From Rhodocyclaceae bacterium (GTDB taxonomy: Bacteria; Pseudomonadota; Gammaproteobacteria; Burkholderiales; Rhodocyclaceae): a DNA stretch of 64,000 nucleotides. The notes under the pieces were generated by a model that did not search any database, had not been told where the DNA came from, and worked only from the letters and a program-made list of their open reading frames with translations. Location of the stretch: positions 1 through 64,000 of the forward strand of contig JAKLLG010000006.1 in assembly GCA_023150275.1 (NCBI GenBank), in the 5' to 3' direction. The position numbers were made by a program, and so were the translations under genes. Below, piece after piece: positions 55,097-63,862 of this stretch (position 1 is the stretch's first letter; every line of letters starts with the position of its first letter).

Positions 55097-55576
55097 TCAA
55101 ATCAGCGCCTCGATCTCCTTTGTCAGTTCCTCCGGTTTCGTCGCCGGCGCGTAGCGCCCGACGACTTCGCCATCCTTGCCGACGAGGAATTTCGTGAAGT
55201 TCCACTTGATGCCTTCGGTGCCGAGCAGGCCGGGTTTTGCGGCCTTCAGGAAGCGGAAGAGCGGATGGGCGTGGTCGCCATTCACGTCGACCTTGGCGAA
55301 CATCGGGAAGCTGACCTGGTAAGTGAGCGAGCAGAAGCTGGCGATTTCCACCGCGTCGCCCGGTTCCTGCGCGCCGAACTGGTTGCACGGGAAGCCGAGG
55401 ATGACGAGGCCGCGCGGGCTGTACTCCCGGTGAAGCTGCTCGAGCCCCTCGTATTGCGGCGTGAAGCCGCACTTGCTGGCGGTGTTGACGATGAGTACCA
55501 CCTTCCCCTTGTAGTCGGCGAGGGATTGCTCGTGGCCGTCGAGTGTGGTCGCTGAAAAATCATGGATGCCGGGCAT
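55097..55576 (-). CDS. Glutathione peroxidase-family protein
   Basis: A 159-residue thiol peroxidase of the GPx/BtuE family that reduces hydrogen and lipid peroxides. The peroxidatic Cys is in VNTASKCGFTPQY, the resolving region GFPCNQFGAQEPG holds the second Cys, and the conserved KWNFTKFLV ends the motif set. AGGAG precedes ATG 55576. It is convergent with the nitronate monooxygenase-like gene. Confidence 0.93.
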   Translation of the reverse strand: MPGIHDFSATTLDGHEQSLADYKGKVVLIVNTASKCGFTPQYEGLEQLHREYSPRGLVILGFPCNQFGAQEPGDAVEIASFCSLTYQVSFPMFAKVDVNGDHAHPLFRFLKAAKPGLLGTEGIKWNFTKFLVGKDGEVVGRYAPATKPEELTKEIEALI

Positions 55577-55629
55577 GGTGCTGTCTCCTGTGGTGATGCT
55601 CGTCAGACGCGATTCGTGGCGTCGCGTTC

Positions 55630-55659
55630 AAAAAAATCCCCCGCCCGCAGGCGGGGGAT
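55630..55659 (-). terminator. Intrinsic terminator of the Cys-rich protein gene
   Basis: On the minus strand, a 10-bp stem ATCCCCCGCC / GGCGGGGGAT with a TGCG loop is followed by seven T residues. It lies 21 nt after the gene's stop codon. Confidence 0.92.
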
Positions 55660-55680
55660 GCGGTTGCCGGTGCGGGTTGG

Positions 55681-56160
55681 CTATCTGGCCGGGGCGAGAA
55701 TGTCGCGCAGGCAGCTGCGGTGTTCGGGGCCGAGCTTGTCCTTGCAGGCCTCGCGCGCCTTCTGGTGCTGCTGGCAGCGCTGCGGGTCGGCGGCCTGACT
55801 GCACTCGGCAGGCGGCATCTTCTGGCGCACGCATTGCTTGAAGCCGGGTCCTTTCTGGTCCTGGCAGGCGGCATAGGCCTGCTTGCGCGCTTCGCACTGT
55901 GCCGGGTTGCGTGCCTTGCCGCAGTCGATATTCTGCCGCTGCGCCTGCATGCACTCCTTGCGCTCGGGGCCGCGCTTGTCCTTGCATGCCTCTGCCATCT
56001 GGCGGCGTGCTTCGCGGTGGGCGTTGCAGGCGGCCGGGTCGGCGGCCTGGCTGCAGTCCTGCTTGCCACGCTGTTGCCCGGGGCCCGGGCCCTGCTGCGC
56101 TTGTGCGGGAAGCCCGAGGCAGAGGGCCGCGAGCGCGGCGATGGCGATTCCGGTCTTCAT
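55681..56160 (-). CDS. Exported 12-cysteine triple-repeat protein
   Basis: A 159-residue protein with a signal peptide (about 1-22, LPAQA-Q) and three tandem repeats of about 37-41 residues. Each has four Cys in the order C-x8-C-x9(13 in the first)-C-x10-C, for example DCSQAADPAAC and CKDKRGPERKEC. Twelve Cys in pairs suggest six disulfides in the periplasm. Family not recognised. ATG 56160 is supported by AAGGAG 6 nt upstream. A one-mismatch CpxR-type box lies at 56195-56209, near its promoter. Confidence 0.82.
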   Translation of the reverse strand: MKTGIAIAALAALCLGLPAQAQQGPGPGQQRGKQDCSQAADPAACNAHREARRQMAEACKDKRGPERKECMQAQRQNIDCGKARNPAQCEARKQAYAACQDQKGPGFKQCVRQKMPPAECSQAADPQRCQQHQKAREACKDKLGPEHRSCLRDILAPAR

Positions 56161-56194
56161 GATGATCTCCTTCACGAGAAATGACGCGTCGATC

Positions 56195-56209
56195 TTAACG
56201 AGTCTTTAC
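56195..56209 (-). promoter_or_regulatory. Possible CpxR-type box (one mismatch)
   Basis: TTAAC-N5-TTTAC, the same variant half-site as in the 37823-37847 cluster, lies 35 nt upstream of the Cys-rich exported protein gene. It could put that gene under the CpxR-like regulator, but short motifs recur by chance. Confidence 0.35.
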
Positions 56210-56287
56210 GCCCTTGTGTTGACGTCAGCATTGAGCGGGTGCCGCCCCGGCGGTATAGTGCCCGCAGATCAAGAACAGGGATGACAG

Positions 56288-58069
56288 ATGAGCGCGGACG
56301 TGGTGCATGAACACCGGCTGACGTTGCAGGAAGTGGTTGGCTGGCTGGTCGAGGACGGGATGGTCGACAGCGCTGCCGGCGACAAACTGGTGGCCGAAAG
56401 ACGACTGTTCAAAGGCGGTGCGCACCCATTGGTGCTGATCGCCGATCAGGAGTGGCGTAACCTGAAACCTCCGGAAAAGACGCTGACGCTCGAGGACCTG
56501 ACGCTCTGGTTAGCAGAGCGCGTCGGCATGGTGTACATAAAGATCGATCCGCTCAAGGTCGATTTCTCTATCGTTACCGAAGTGATGTCTAGCGCCTACG
56601 CGACACGATTCAAGATCGTGCCGCTGCAGATGACGACGAAGGAAGTCGTCGTTGCTAGCGCTGAGCCGTATATTCGCGAGTGGCAGAAGGAACTGCAGCC
56701 GATTCTGAAACGGGATATCAGAATACTGCTCGCAAATCCGTCCGACATTGAGCGCTATCTGGTCGAGTTCTATAACCTGGCGCGTTCGGTGAAGAGGGCG
56801 GCAAAAACAGGTGGCGGTGTCAGCGCCCTCTCTTCCTTCGAGCAACTTGTCGAATTGGGGAAGACGAACAAGCAGTTCGATGCCAACGATCAGCACATTG
56901 TCAATATCGTCGACTGGCTGCTGCAATATGCATTTGAACAACGGGCCTCCGATATCCACATTGAGCCACGACGAGATCTCGCGATCGTTCGCTTCCGCAT
57001 CGATGGCGTGCTACATCAGGTGTATCAGATCCCAGTATCGGTCGCGACCGCGATGACAAGCCGTATCAAGCTCCTCGGCCGTATGGATCTGATCGAGAAA
57101 CGGCGGCCGCAGGATGGTCGTATCAAAACCCGAACACCCGATGGCCAGGAAACTGAACTGCGCTTGTCTACTCTGCCGACCGCGTTTGGTGAAAAGCTGG
57201 TGATGCGCGTCTTCGATCCGGATGTGTTGGTGCGTGATTTCCGAAGTCTTGGATTCTCGGATGACGATTTGGCTCGTTGGAATTCAATGACCTCGCAGCC
57301 AAACGGGATCATTCTGGTTACCGGACCGACAGGCTCTGGCAAGACCACAACGCTCTATTCAACGCTGAAAAAGCTTGCGACTCCGGAAGTAAATGTTTGC
57401 ACGATTGAGGATCCGATCGAAATGATCGAATCATCGTTCAACCAGATGCAGGTGCAGCAGGCTATCGATCTCGGATTCGCCGACGGTGTCCGCGCGCTGA
57501 TGCGGCAGGACCCGGATATCATTATGGTTGGCGAAATTCGCGACTATGAGACGGCCGAAATGGCTATTCAGGCAGCACTGACGGGCCACCTTGTGCTGTC
57601 TACGCTGCATACCAATGACGCTCCCTCGGCGATTACGCGCATGCTTGATCTTGGCGTGCCACCTTACCTGCTGACGTCAACGATTCTGGGCGTGATGGCG
57701 CAGCGGCTTGTACGGACCTTGTGCCCAGTGTGCAAGAAAGAGGGGAGTATGCGTGCAGAAGATGATCAGCACTGGAATCAGCTGGTGGCACCGTGGAAGG
57801 CGAGTCGTCCACCGCGGCTTTACCAGCCGGTGGGCTGTCTCGACTGTCGCATGACCGGGTATTCCGGACGGATCGGCATCTACGAGGTCATGCTGATGTC
57901 GCAGGAAATGAAGAAGCTGATTCGCCCCGATACGGATATCGCCCGCCTGCGCGACCAAGCGTACCGTGAGGGCATGAAGGCGCTGCGCATATCTGGCGCC
58001 ACCAAGGCAGCACAGGGGTTGACTACACTCGATGAAGTGATGAAGGTGGCACCACCGGGAGAGGACTAA
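56288..58069 (+). CDS. GspE/PilB-family secretion ATPase
   Basis: A 593-residue hexameric ATPase of the type II secretion/type IV pilus family. An N-terminal MshEN-like part (about 1-170) is followed by N2D and the ATPase: Walker A GPTGSGKTT, Asp box CTIEDPIEM, Walker B DIIMVGEIRD, His box STLHTND. A tetracysteine zinc motif (CPVCKK...GCLDC) is as in GspE. No other secretion or pilus gene is adjacent, so it is an orphan here and its machine is unknown. Codon use is somewhat less GC-biased than its neighbours. Confidence 0.9.
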   Translation: MSADVVHEHRLTLQEVVGWLVEDGMVDSAAGDKLVAERRLFKGGAHPLVLIADQEWRNLKPPEKTLTLEDLTLWLAERVGMVYIKIDPLKVDFSIVTEVMSSAYATRFKIVPLQMTTKEVVVASAEPYIREWQKELQPILKRDIRILLANPSDIERYLVEFYNLARSVKRAAKTGGGVSALSSFEQLVELGKTNKQFDANDQHIVNIVDWLLQYAFEQRASDIHIEPRRDLAIVRFRIDGVLHQVYQIPVSVATAMTSRIKLLGRMDLIEKRRPQDGRIKTRTPDGQETELRLSTLPTAFGEKLVMRVFDPDVLVRDFRSLGFSDDDLARWNSMTSQPNGIILVTGPTGSGKTTTLYSTLKKLATPEVNVCTIEDPIEMIESSFNQMQVQQAIDLGFADGVRALMRQDPDIIMVGEIRDYETAEMAIQAALTGHLVLSTLHTNDAPSAITRMLDLGVPPYLLTSTILGVMAQRLVRTLCPVCKKEGSMRAEDDQHWNQLVAPWKASRPPRLYQPVGCLDCRMTGYSGRIGIYEVMLMSQEMKKLIRPDTDIARLRDQAYREGMKALRISGATKAAQGLTTLDEVMKVAPPGED

Positions 58070-58168
58070 ACCAGTCGTTCCGGATCGCAGCTTTTGCTTG
58101 TCGTTTTCGAGTCGGTTATTTGTTGCCCGATATCGCGTATCTCGTGGTCTGTGCAGCAGCCTCAGCTT

Positions 58169-58837
58169 TCAGTAGCCGTAACCGGCCGAAGCCTTGCCGT
58201 AAAAGGGCGGCCAGCGGCCGACCAGGTTTTCCAGCATGACCAGTTCGCGGTCGGTGTGATTGACGACCTGCGCCGGCGCCATGCTCGGCATTGCGCTGTC
58301 GTTGTGAATCAGAACCGGGTGGTCATGATGCGTCGTCTCGATACGCTCGACCACGCCGGGGTCGGCAACGGGGGCAACATCGGCGACGCCGTAGCAGAGG
58401 CAGAAATAGACGGTCTTCTCGTCCTGCGTCTCGATGTAGCAACCGGTGCCGCGGATGCCGATCGTGGCGTTCGGAATTTCGAGTTTTTTCTCGCCCTTGC
58501 CGAATACCGAGAGAATGCCGCCAGTGATCACGCGCATCACGTTTGCCGCAAAGGCAACGGTGGTCCGGTCGCGCTGCAGGTAGGCGTCCTGGCCGATCAC
58601 GTAGATGGCCTCGCTTTTCGGTCCGGTGGCGATGGTGTCGCCGGGGCGCAGCAACTGGCCTTCGCGTGCCGGCTGCCCGTTCACCGTAACGGTGCCGCGT
58701 ATCTTGTGCATGCCCGGCGCAACCGGCGTCGTGCCGGCGGCCAGTGCCTCGCGGATGAGGCCCGAGAAACCGGCCGGGCCGAAGGCGCCGGCGGCGGCGA
58801 GTGCCTTGAGCAGTTGACGGCGGGCGCGCGTGTTCAT
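58169..58837 (-). CDS. Tat-exported FecR-domain protein
   Basis: A 222-residue protein with an RR-containing signal (ARRQLLKALAAAGAFG), probably Tat-dependent. A FecR-like domain (about 45-150) shows REGQLLRPGDTIATGPKSEAIYVIG and IPNATIGIRGTG. FecR domains usually transmit signals across the periplasm or scaffold beta-helices. No sigma factor or TonB receptor is adjacent. Three Cys in the C-terminal half (GCYIE, FCLCYG). It starts 2 nt after the receiver gene, which is upstream on the same strand. Confidence 0.82.
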   Translation of the reverse strand: MNTRARRQLLKALAAAGAFGPAGFSGLIREALAAGTTPVAPGMHKIRGTVTVNGQPAREGQLLRPGDTIATGPKSEAIYVIGQDAYLQRDRTTVAFAANVMRVITGGILSVFGKGEKKLEIPNATIGIRGTGCYIETQDEKTVYFCLCYGVADVAPVADPGVVERIETTHHDHPVLIHNDSAMPSMAPAQVVNHTDRELVMLENLVGRWPPFYGKASAGYGY

Positions 58838-58839
58838 CG

Positions 58840-59400
58840 TCAGTGGGGCAGGCCGTTGCTGCCGCCATCCGGTGCTGGCTGCAGGGCACCGGCAATCACG
58901 TCGCGCAACAGGCTGCGCGTGAGTTCTGCCTTCTTGGCGTAACCGTCGATCGCATATTCGCGGCGGATCTCCTGCTCCGGAGCGTGGCCCGGCTGGCCGG
59001 TGCGGATGATGATCTTGAGATCCTGCATGCCGAGCCGCTCGCGGATTTCGCTCACCGCGCGCAGGCCGGCGTCCGGCGTTTCCATCACGACATCGAGCAG
59101 CACCAGATGCACGGCATCGGGGGCAGTGATGATGGCCAGCGTTTCCGCGGCCGAGTAGGCGTGCAGGAAATGCAGCGGGCGGTCGTGGATGCGCTGGCCG
59201 GCAAGTGCGGTGACTGTTGCCTCATGCACGCTCGGGTCGTCGTCGGCGATCAGTATCCGCCAGGGTGGGTGTGCCTGGGTTTCATGCGCGTCACCGGCGA
59301 CGTCATCGTCAATCACGCAGATCAAATCGTCGTCATCCAGCGTCGTGCCGGCACAGCAGCGCAGCCTTGCCGAATCGTTGCGATAGCCGTATGGCGCCAT
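58840..59400 (-). CDS. Stand-alone receiver, DUF3369-regulator type
   Basis: A 186-residue response regulator with only a receiver domain (about 47-165): ILIADDDPSVHEATVTAL, HLVLLDVVMETPDAGLRAV (phospho-Asp) and IIIRTGQPGHAPEQEI. These features are those of receivers that normally precede DUF3369 and an HD-GYP or GGDEF output, which is missing here. The N-terminal ~45 residues (with CC) are unusual. It is coupled to the FecR gene (2 nt apart), suggesting one pathway. Confidence 0.85.
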   Translation of the reverse strand: MAPYGYRNDSARLRCCAGTTLDDDDLICVIDDDVAGDAHETQAHPPWRILIADDDPSVHEATVTALAGQRIHDRPLHFLHAYSAAETLAIITAPDAVHLVLLDVVMETPDAGLRAVSEIRERLGMQDLKIIIRTGQPGHAPEQEIRREYAIDGYAKKAELTRSLLRDVIAGALQPAPDGGSNGLPH

Positions 59401-59506
59401 GATTTCTCCTTGCCTCCCCGTTACGGTTGCCGATGCGTTGCCGGCAACACGGAATCCAGTCTACTCCGCCGACGGGGCTTTCGGAATCCCCGTATCAGCA
59501 TTGGGT

Positions 59507-60679
59507 CTACTTTTTGGAGAGTGTGCGTATCGCTCGCGTCAGGCCGTCGATGGTGAGCGGGAACATGCGCTCGCCGAGGAGGTTGCGGATCAGGCCGGTG
59601 GATTGCCGGTAGGCCCACAGATGCTCGGGTTCGGGATTGATCCACACGGCGTGCGGGAAGGTGTTGGCGAGCCGTTGCAGCCAGGCTGCGCCGGGCTCCT
59701 CGTTCCAGTGCTCGACGCTGCCGCCGGGGTAGAGAATCTCGTAGGGGCTCATGCTGGCGTCGCCGACGAAGACCAGCTTGTAGTCGCTGCCGTAGCGGTG
59801 CAGCACGTCCTGTGTCGGGATGCGCTCGCTGTGCCGGCGGCGGTTGTCCTTCCACAAGCCCTCATAGACGCAGTTGTGGAAGTAATAGTGTTCGAGGTGC
59901 TTGAACTCGCTGCGACAGGCCGAGAACAGTTCCTCGCAGATGCGCACGTGGTCGTCCATCGAGCCGCCGATGTCGAGGAAGAGCAGCACCTTCACCGCGT
60001 TGTGCCGCTCCGGGCGCAGGTGCAGGTCGAGCCAGCCGGCGTTCTTCGCGGTGCCGGCGATGGTACCGTCGAGGTCCAGTTCCTCGGCGGCGCCAGTCCG
60101 CGCGAAGTGGCGCAAGCGGCGCAGCGCGACCTTGATGTTGCGCGTGCCGAGCTCGACCTGGTCGTCGAGGTTTCTGAACTCGCGTTTCTCCCACACCTTC
60201 ACCGCCGAGCGGTTCTCGCTTTTGCCGCCAATGCGGATGCCTTCCGGGTGCGTGCCGCCGTGGCCGTAGGGCGAGGTGCCGCCGGTGCCGATCCACTTGC
60301 TGCCGCCGGCGTGCCGCCCCTTCTGCTCGGCGAGGCGCTTCTCGAATTCCTCCATCAGCTTGTCCCAGCCGAGCTTTTCCAGCTTCGCCTGTTCATCCGG
60401 CGTCAGGTGCCGCTTCATCGACTGGCGCAGCCACTCCTCGGGGATTGCCTTGTCCATGCCGGGCAAGGCCTCGATACCCTTGAAGTATTCGGCGAAGGCA
60501 CGGTCGAACCGGTCGAAATGGGCTTCGTCCTTGACCAGCGTGGTGCGCGCCAGCACGTAGAAGTCGTCGAGGCTGTGGCCGATCACGCCCTGCCGCAGCG
60601 CGGCGAGCAGGGTCAGGAATTCCTTGGTCGAGACCGGCAGCGCGCGATCTTTCAGGTGGAGGAAGAAGTCGACGAGCAC
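59507..60679 (-). CDS. VWA-domain protein, CoxE-like
   Basis: A 390-residue protein with a C-terminal von Willebrand A domain (about 215-380) and an intact MIDAS motif DIGGSMDDH. VWA proteins of this type act with the MoxR AAA ATPase encoded just upstream as a metal-insertion or chaperone pair. Translation starts at GTG 60679, with AGGAGG 6-7 nt upstream. The target cannot be inferred, because no cox/CO-dehydrogenase or methanol-dehydrogenase gene is near. Confidence 0.88.
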   Translation of the reverse strand: MLVDFFLHLKDRALPVSTKEFLTLLAALRQGVIGHSLDDFYVLARTTLVKDEAHFDRFDRAFAEYFKGIEALPGMDKAIPEEWLRQSMKRHLTPDEQAKLEKLGWDKLMEEFEKRLAEQKGRHAGGSKWIGTGGTSPYGHGGTHPEGIRIGGKSENRSAVKVWEKREFRNLDDQVELGTRNIKVALRRLRHFARTGAAEELDLDGTIAGTAKNAGWLDLHLRPERHNAVKVLLFLDIGGSMDDHVRICEELFSACRSEFKHLEHYYFHNCVYEGLWKDNRRRHSERIPTQDVLHRYGSDYKLVFVGDASMSPYEILYPGGSVEHWNEEPGAAWLQRLANTFPHAVWINPEPEHLWAYRQSTGLIRNLLGERMFPLTIDGLTRAIRTLSKK

Positions 60680-60715
60680 GGTGCCTCCTACCGGGCCGTC
60701 TCAACGGAGGCGCGC

Positions 60716-60752
60716 GCCCCCTCGGGGGGCAGCGAACGAAGTGAGCCTGGGG
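60716..60752. repeat. REP-like intergenic element
   Basis: A CCCCCTCGGGGGG core, then AGCGAACGAAGTGAGCC and GGGGG, lies between the VWA and MoxR genes. I recall near-identical sequences as common dispersed intergenic elements in Rhodocyclales and Burkholderiales genomes. It could form a hairpin after the MoxR gene. Confidence 0.5.
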
Positions 60753-60764
60753 GTCGTTTCATTG

Positions 60765-61616
60765 TCAGCGGCGCTGCCGCTCCATGAAGATCAGCCGCTC
60801 GAAGAGGTGCACGTCCTGCTCGTTCTTCAGGAGCGCGCCGTGCAGCGGCGGGATCGCCGCCTTCTGGTCCTTGGCGCGCAGCGCTTCGGGCGGGATGTCC
60901 TCGGCCAGCAGCAGCTTCAGCCAGTCGAGCAGTTCCGAGGTCGAGGGTTTCTTCTTCAGCCCCGGCACTTCGCGCAGATCGAAGAAGACTTCCAGCGCCT
61001 CGCGCAGCAGATCCTTCTTCAGGTCCGGGAAATGGACGTCGACGATCTTGCCCATCGTCTCCTTGTCCGGGAACTTGATGTAGTGGAAGAAGCAGCGGCG
61101 CAGGAAGGCGTCGGGCAGTTCCTTCTCGTTGTTCGAGGTGATGAAGACGAGCGGCCGGTGCCGGGCGCGCACCGTCTGCCGCGTCTCGTAGACGTGGAAC
61201 TCCATGCGGTCGAGCTCGCGCAGCAGGTCGTTCGGGAACTCGATGTCGGCCTTGTCGACCTCGTCGATCAGCACCACGCACGGGGTCTCGCATTCGAAGG
61301 CCTGCCACAGCACGCCCTTGACGATGTAGTGGGCGATGTCCTCGACCTTCGGGTCGCCCAGCTGCGAGTCGCGCAGTCGCGAGACGGCGTCGTACTCGTA
61401 GAGCCCCTGCTGCGCCTTGGTGGTGGACTTGATGTGCCACTGGAAGAGCGGCAGGCCGAGCGCCGCCGCCACTTCTTCGGCGAGCATGGTCTTGCCGGTG
61501 CCCGGCTCGCCCTTGATCAGCAGCGGGCGTTGCAGCGTTACCGCTGCATTGACCGCAAGCGTCAGGTCGCGCGTGGCGACATAGTTGTCGGAGCCTTCGA
61601 AGCGCTTTGTGCTCAT
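60765..61616 (-). CDS. MoxR-family AAA+ ATPase
   Basis: A 283-residue AAA+ chaperone-type ATPase: Walker A KGEPGTGKTMLAEE, Walker B VVLIDEVDKAD, sensor ITSNNEKELPDAF, Arg finger LRRCFFHYI. MoxR ATPases remodel or insert cofactors into target enzymes together with VWA proteins, here the one encoded just downstream. The length is typical. The ene-reductase gene ends 1 nt upstream. Confidence 0.92.
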   Translation of the reverse strand: MSTKRFEGSDNYVATRDLTLAVNAAVTLQRPLLIKGEPGTGKTMLAEEVAAALGLPLFQWHIKSTTKAQQGLYEYDAVSRLRDSQLGDPKVEDIAHYIVKGVLWQAFECETPCVVLIDEVDKADIEFPNDLLRELDRMEFHVYETRQTVRARHRPLVFITSNNEKELPDAFLRRCFFHYIKFPDKETMGKIVDVHFPDLKKDLLREALEVFFDLREVPGLKKKPSTSELLDWLKLLLAEDIPPEALRAKDQKAAIPPLHGALLKNEQDVHLFERLIFMERQRR

Positions 61617-61617
61617 C

Positions 61618-62697
61618 TCAGGAACCCAGCGCCGGATAGTCGATGTAGCCCTTTTCCTCGCCGCTGTAGAAGGTCTTCGGGTTGGCTTCGTTCAGCGGGG
61701 CATCGGCGGCGAGTCGCGCCGGCAGGTCCGGGTTCGAGATGAAGGCGCGGCCGAAGGCGATCAGGTCGATGTGGCCGGCGGCGAGCGCTGCCGTGGCGCG
61801 GGCCTTGTCGTAGCCGTTGTTGGCCATGTACGGGCCGGCGAAGGCGGCCTTCAGTTTCGCGTAGTCGACCGCGGGCTGCGATTGTCCGGTCATGTCGCCT
61901 TCGAGCACGTGCAGGTAAGCGAGGCCGAGCGGCGAGAGGGCGCGGACGACGTATTCGAAGGTGGCCTGAGGGTTGTCGTCGCTGATGTCGTTGAAGCGGT
62001 TCTCCGGGGAGAGGCGCACGCCGACGCGGCCGGCGCCGAAGACCTCGATGACCGCCTGCACCACTTCAAGCAGCAGGCGGGCGCGGTTCTCGACCGGGCC
62101 GCCGTAGTCGTCGTCGCGCCGGTTGGTCGAGGAACGCAGGAACTGGTCGAGCAGGTAGCCGTTGGCGCCATGCACCTCGACGCCGTCGAAGCCGGCTTCC
62201 TTTGCATTGAGGGCCGCCTGCCGGTAGGCGGCGACGATGCCGGGCAGTTCGTCGCGGTTGAGCGCGCGCGGCGTCACGTAGTCCTGCAGGCCGCTGCCGG
62301 TCCACACCTGGCCGGCAGGCTTCAGCGCCGAGGGGGCGACCGGTGCCGCGCCGTCCGGCTGCAGCGAGGGATGCGAGATGCGGCCGACGTGCCACAGCTG
62401 GAGGAAGATGCGGCCGCCCTCGGCGTGCACCGCGTCGGTGACGGCACGCCAGCCGGCAAGCTGTTCCGGGCTGTGGATGCCCGGCGTGCGCGGGTAGCCG
62501 TGGCCTGCGGCACAGACCGGCGAGGCCTCGGTGATGATCAGGCCGGCCGAGGCGCGCTGCCGGTAGTAGGTGACGGTGAGCGGGCCGGGCACGTTGCCGG
62601 CCAGCGCGCGGTTGCGCGTCAGCGGCGCCATCACGATGCGGTTGGGGAGTTCGAGTGCGCCAATGCGGATCGGCGTGAACAGGTCGGGCGGATTCAT
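61618..62697 (-). CDS. nemA: Old-yellow-enzyme family ene-reductase
   Basis: A 359-residue FMN flavoprotein of the OYE/NemA class that reduces activated alkenes and nitro compounds with NADPH. LPNRIVMAPLTRNRA (FMN-binding) at the N-terminus, QLWHVGRISHP, the His/Asn substrate pair in VEVHGANGYLLDQFLR, and GGPVENRARLL are present. ATG 62697 (MNPPDLFTPIRIG) with GGAGAA upstream is used. It is only 1 nt from the MoxR start. Confidence 0.92.
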   Translation of the reverse strand: MNPPDLFTPIRIGALELPNRIVMAPLTRNRALAGNVPGPLTVTYYRQRASAGLIITEASPVCAAGHGYPRTPGIHSPEQLAGWRAVTDAVHAEGGRIFLQLWHVGRISHPSLQPDGAAPVAPSALKPAGQVWTGSGLQDYVTPRALNRDELPGIVAAYRQAALNAKEAGFDGVEVHGANGYLLDQFLRSSTNRRDDDYGGPVENRARLLLEVVQAVIEVFGAGRVGVRLSPENRFNDISDDNPQATFEYVVRALSPLGLAYLHVLEGDMTGQSQPAVDYAKLKAAFAGPYMANNGYDKARATAALAAGHIDLIAFGRAFISNPDLPARLAADAPLNEANPKTFYSGEEKGYIDYPALGS

Positions 62698-62743
62698 CGG
62701 CGGGTTCTCCATCATGCGTGTTGTTGGGGGCAAGCGCTTCGAC

Positions 62744-63172
62744 TCAGCCGCGCGCGGCGCGTTCAATCGATTCGACATAGGCCGCGGCATCCATGCCGCC
62801 GCCGACTTGCTGGGCGCGAAAGATCGTTTCGCCGAGGCATTCGAGAATGATGTGCTCCGCCGCGTGCGGGTCGTGCCGCGCGGCGAGCTTCTGCCACGCG
62901 GCGCGTATGCCGGGAGGCTGGTCGATCGACACCTGCTCGGCGATGGCGAGGTGCAGCGAAAGGTGCAGGAAGGGGTTCATCTCGCCGCCTTCCGGCGTCC
63001 AGTCGCGGGCGATTGCATCCTCGCCGCTTTCGAGCAAGGTCTGGTATTCCGGATGGCGCAGGATGATGTCGATCGCCGTCGCCTCGGCGCCCTCGACGAT
63101 GCCGCGCTCGCGGTGCTTGCGCCACGCCTCGCAGAAGAAGCGGCGGACTTGTTCGCGGCTGGGGTTGAACAT
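62744..63172 (-). CDS. DUF1841 family protein
   Basis: A 142-residue soluble protein of the DUF1841 family, typical for beta- and gammaproteobacteria. MFNPSREQVRRFFCEAW at the start, MNPFLHLSLHLAIAEQVSIDQPPGI in the middle, and HIILECLGETIFRAQ near the end. Function unknown; the His pattern HLSLHL suggests metal binding. AAGGAG supports ATG 63172. It lies 47 nt downstream of nth. Confidence 0.85.
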   Translation of the reverse strand: MFNPSREQVRRFFCEAWRKHRERGIVEGAEATAIDIILRHPEYQTLLESGEDAIARDWTPEGGEMNPFLHLSLHLAIAEQVSIDQPPGIRAAWQKLAARHDPHAAEHIILECLGETIFRAQQVGGGMDAAAYVESIERAARG

Positions 63173-63219
63173 TGTGTCACTCCTTGCAGGTGTTGGTGGG
63201 GGGCGTGGTGCTGAGTTGC

Positions 63220-63855
63220 TCAGGCGCCAGCCTTGCCCTTGAATTCGCACAGATCGGCAATGATGCAGCGCTCGCATTGCGGACGCCGCGCCGTGCACAC
63301 ATAGCGCCCGTGCAGGATCAGCCAGTGGTGCGCATCGTGTCGGTACTCGGCCGGCACGTTCTTCAGCAGCTTCAGTTCGACGGCGAGCGGCGTCTTCCCC
63401 GGCGCCAGCCCGGTGCGGTTGGCAACGCGGAAGATGTGCGTGTCCACGGCGATGGTCGCTTCGCCGAAGGCGGTGTTGAGCACCACGTTGGCCGTCTTGC
63501 GGCCGACACCGGGCAGCGCTTCGAGCGCTTCGCGCGTGCGCGGCACCTCGCCGCCATGCTGCACGAGCAGGATGTTGCAGGTGGCAATGACGTTCCGCGC
63601 CTTGGTCGGGTAGAGGCCGATGCTGCGGATGTAGTCGGCAAGGCCTGCCTCGCCAAGCGCGGCCATCCGCGCCGGCGTCGGCGCATCGGCAAAGAGGCGC
63701 TTCGTCGCCTTGTTCACCGAAACGTCGGTGGCCTGCGCCGAAAGGATCACGGCAACCAGCAACTGGAACGGCGAGCCGTATTCCAGCTCGGTGGTCGGCT
63801 GCGGGTTGGCGGCTTGCAGCCGGGCGAAGATGGCTGCCCGCTGGCTGGCGTTCAT
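63220..63855 (-). CDS. nth: Endonuclease III
   Basis: A 211-residue bifunctional DNA glycosylase/AP lyase that removes oxidised pyrimidines. LSAQATDVSVNKAT, the HhH motif LPGVGRKTANVVLN with the catalytic Lys, VDTHIFRVANRTG with the catalytic Asp, and the [4Fe-4S] motif C-x7-C-x2-C-x5-C (CTARRPQCERCIIADLC) are intact. It follows rnfE by 7 nt, the same order as in E. coli. Confidence 0.96.
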   Translation of the reverse strand: MNASQRAAIFARLQAANPQPTTELEYGSPFQLLVAVILSAQATDVSVNKATKRLFADAPTPARMAALGEAGLADYIRSIGLYPTKARNVIATCNILLVQHGGEVPRTREALEALPGVGRKTANVVLNTAFGEATIAVDTHIFRVANRTGLAPGKTPLAVELKLLKNVPAEYRHDAHHWLILHGRYVCTARRPQCERCIIADLCEFKGKAGA

Positions 63856-63862
63856 CGCCGGG

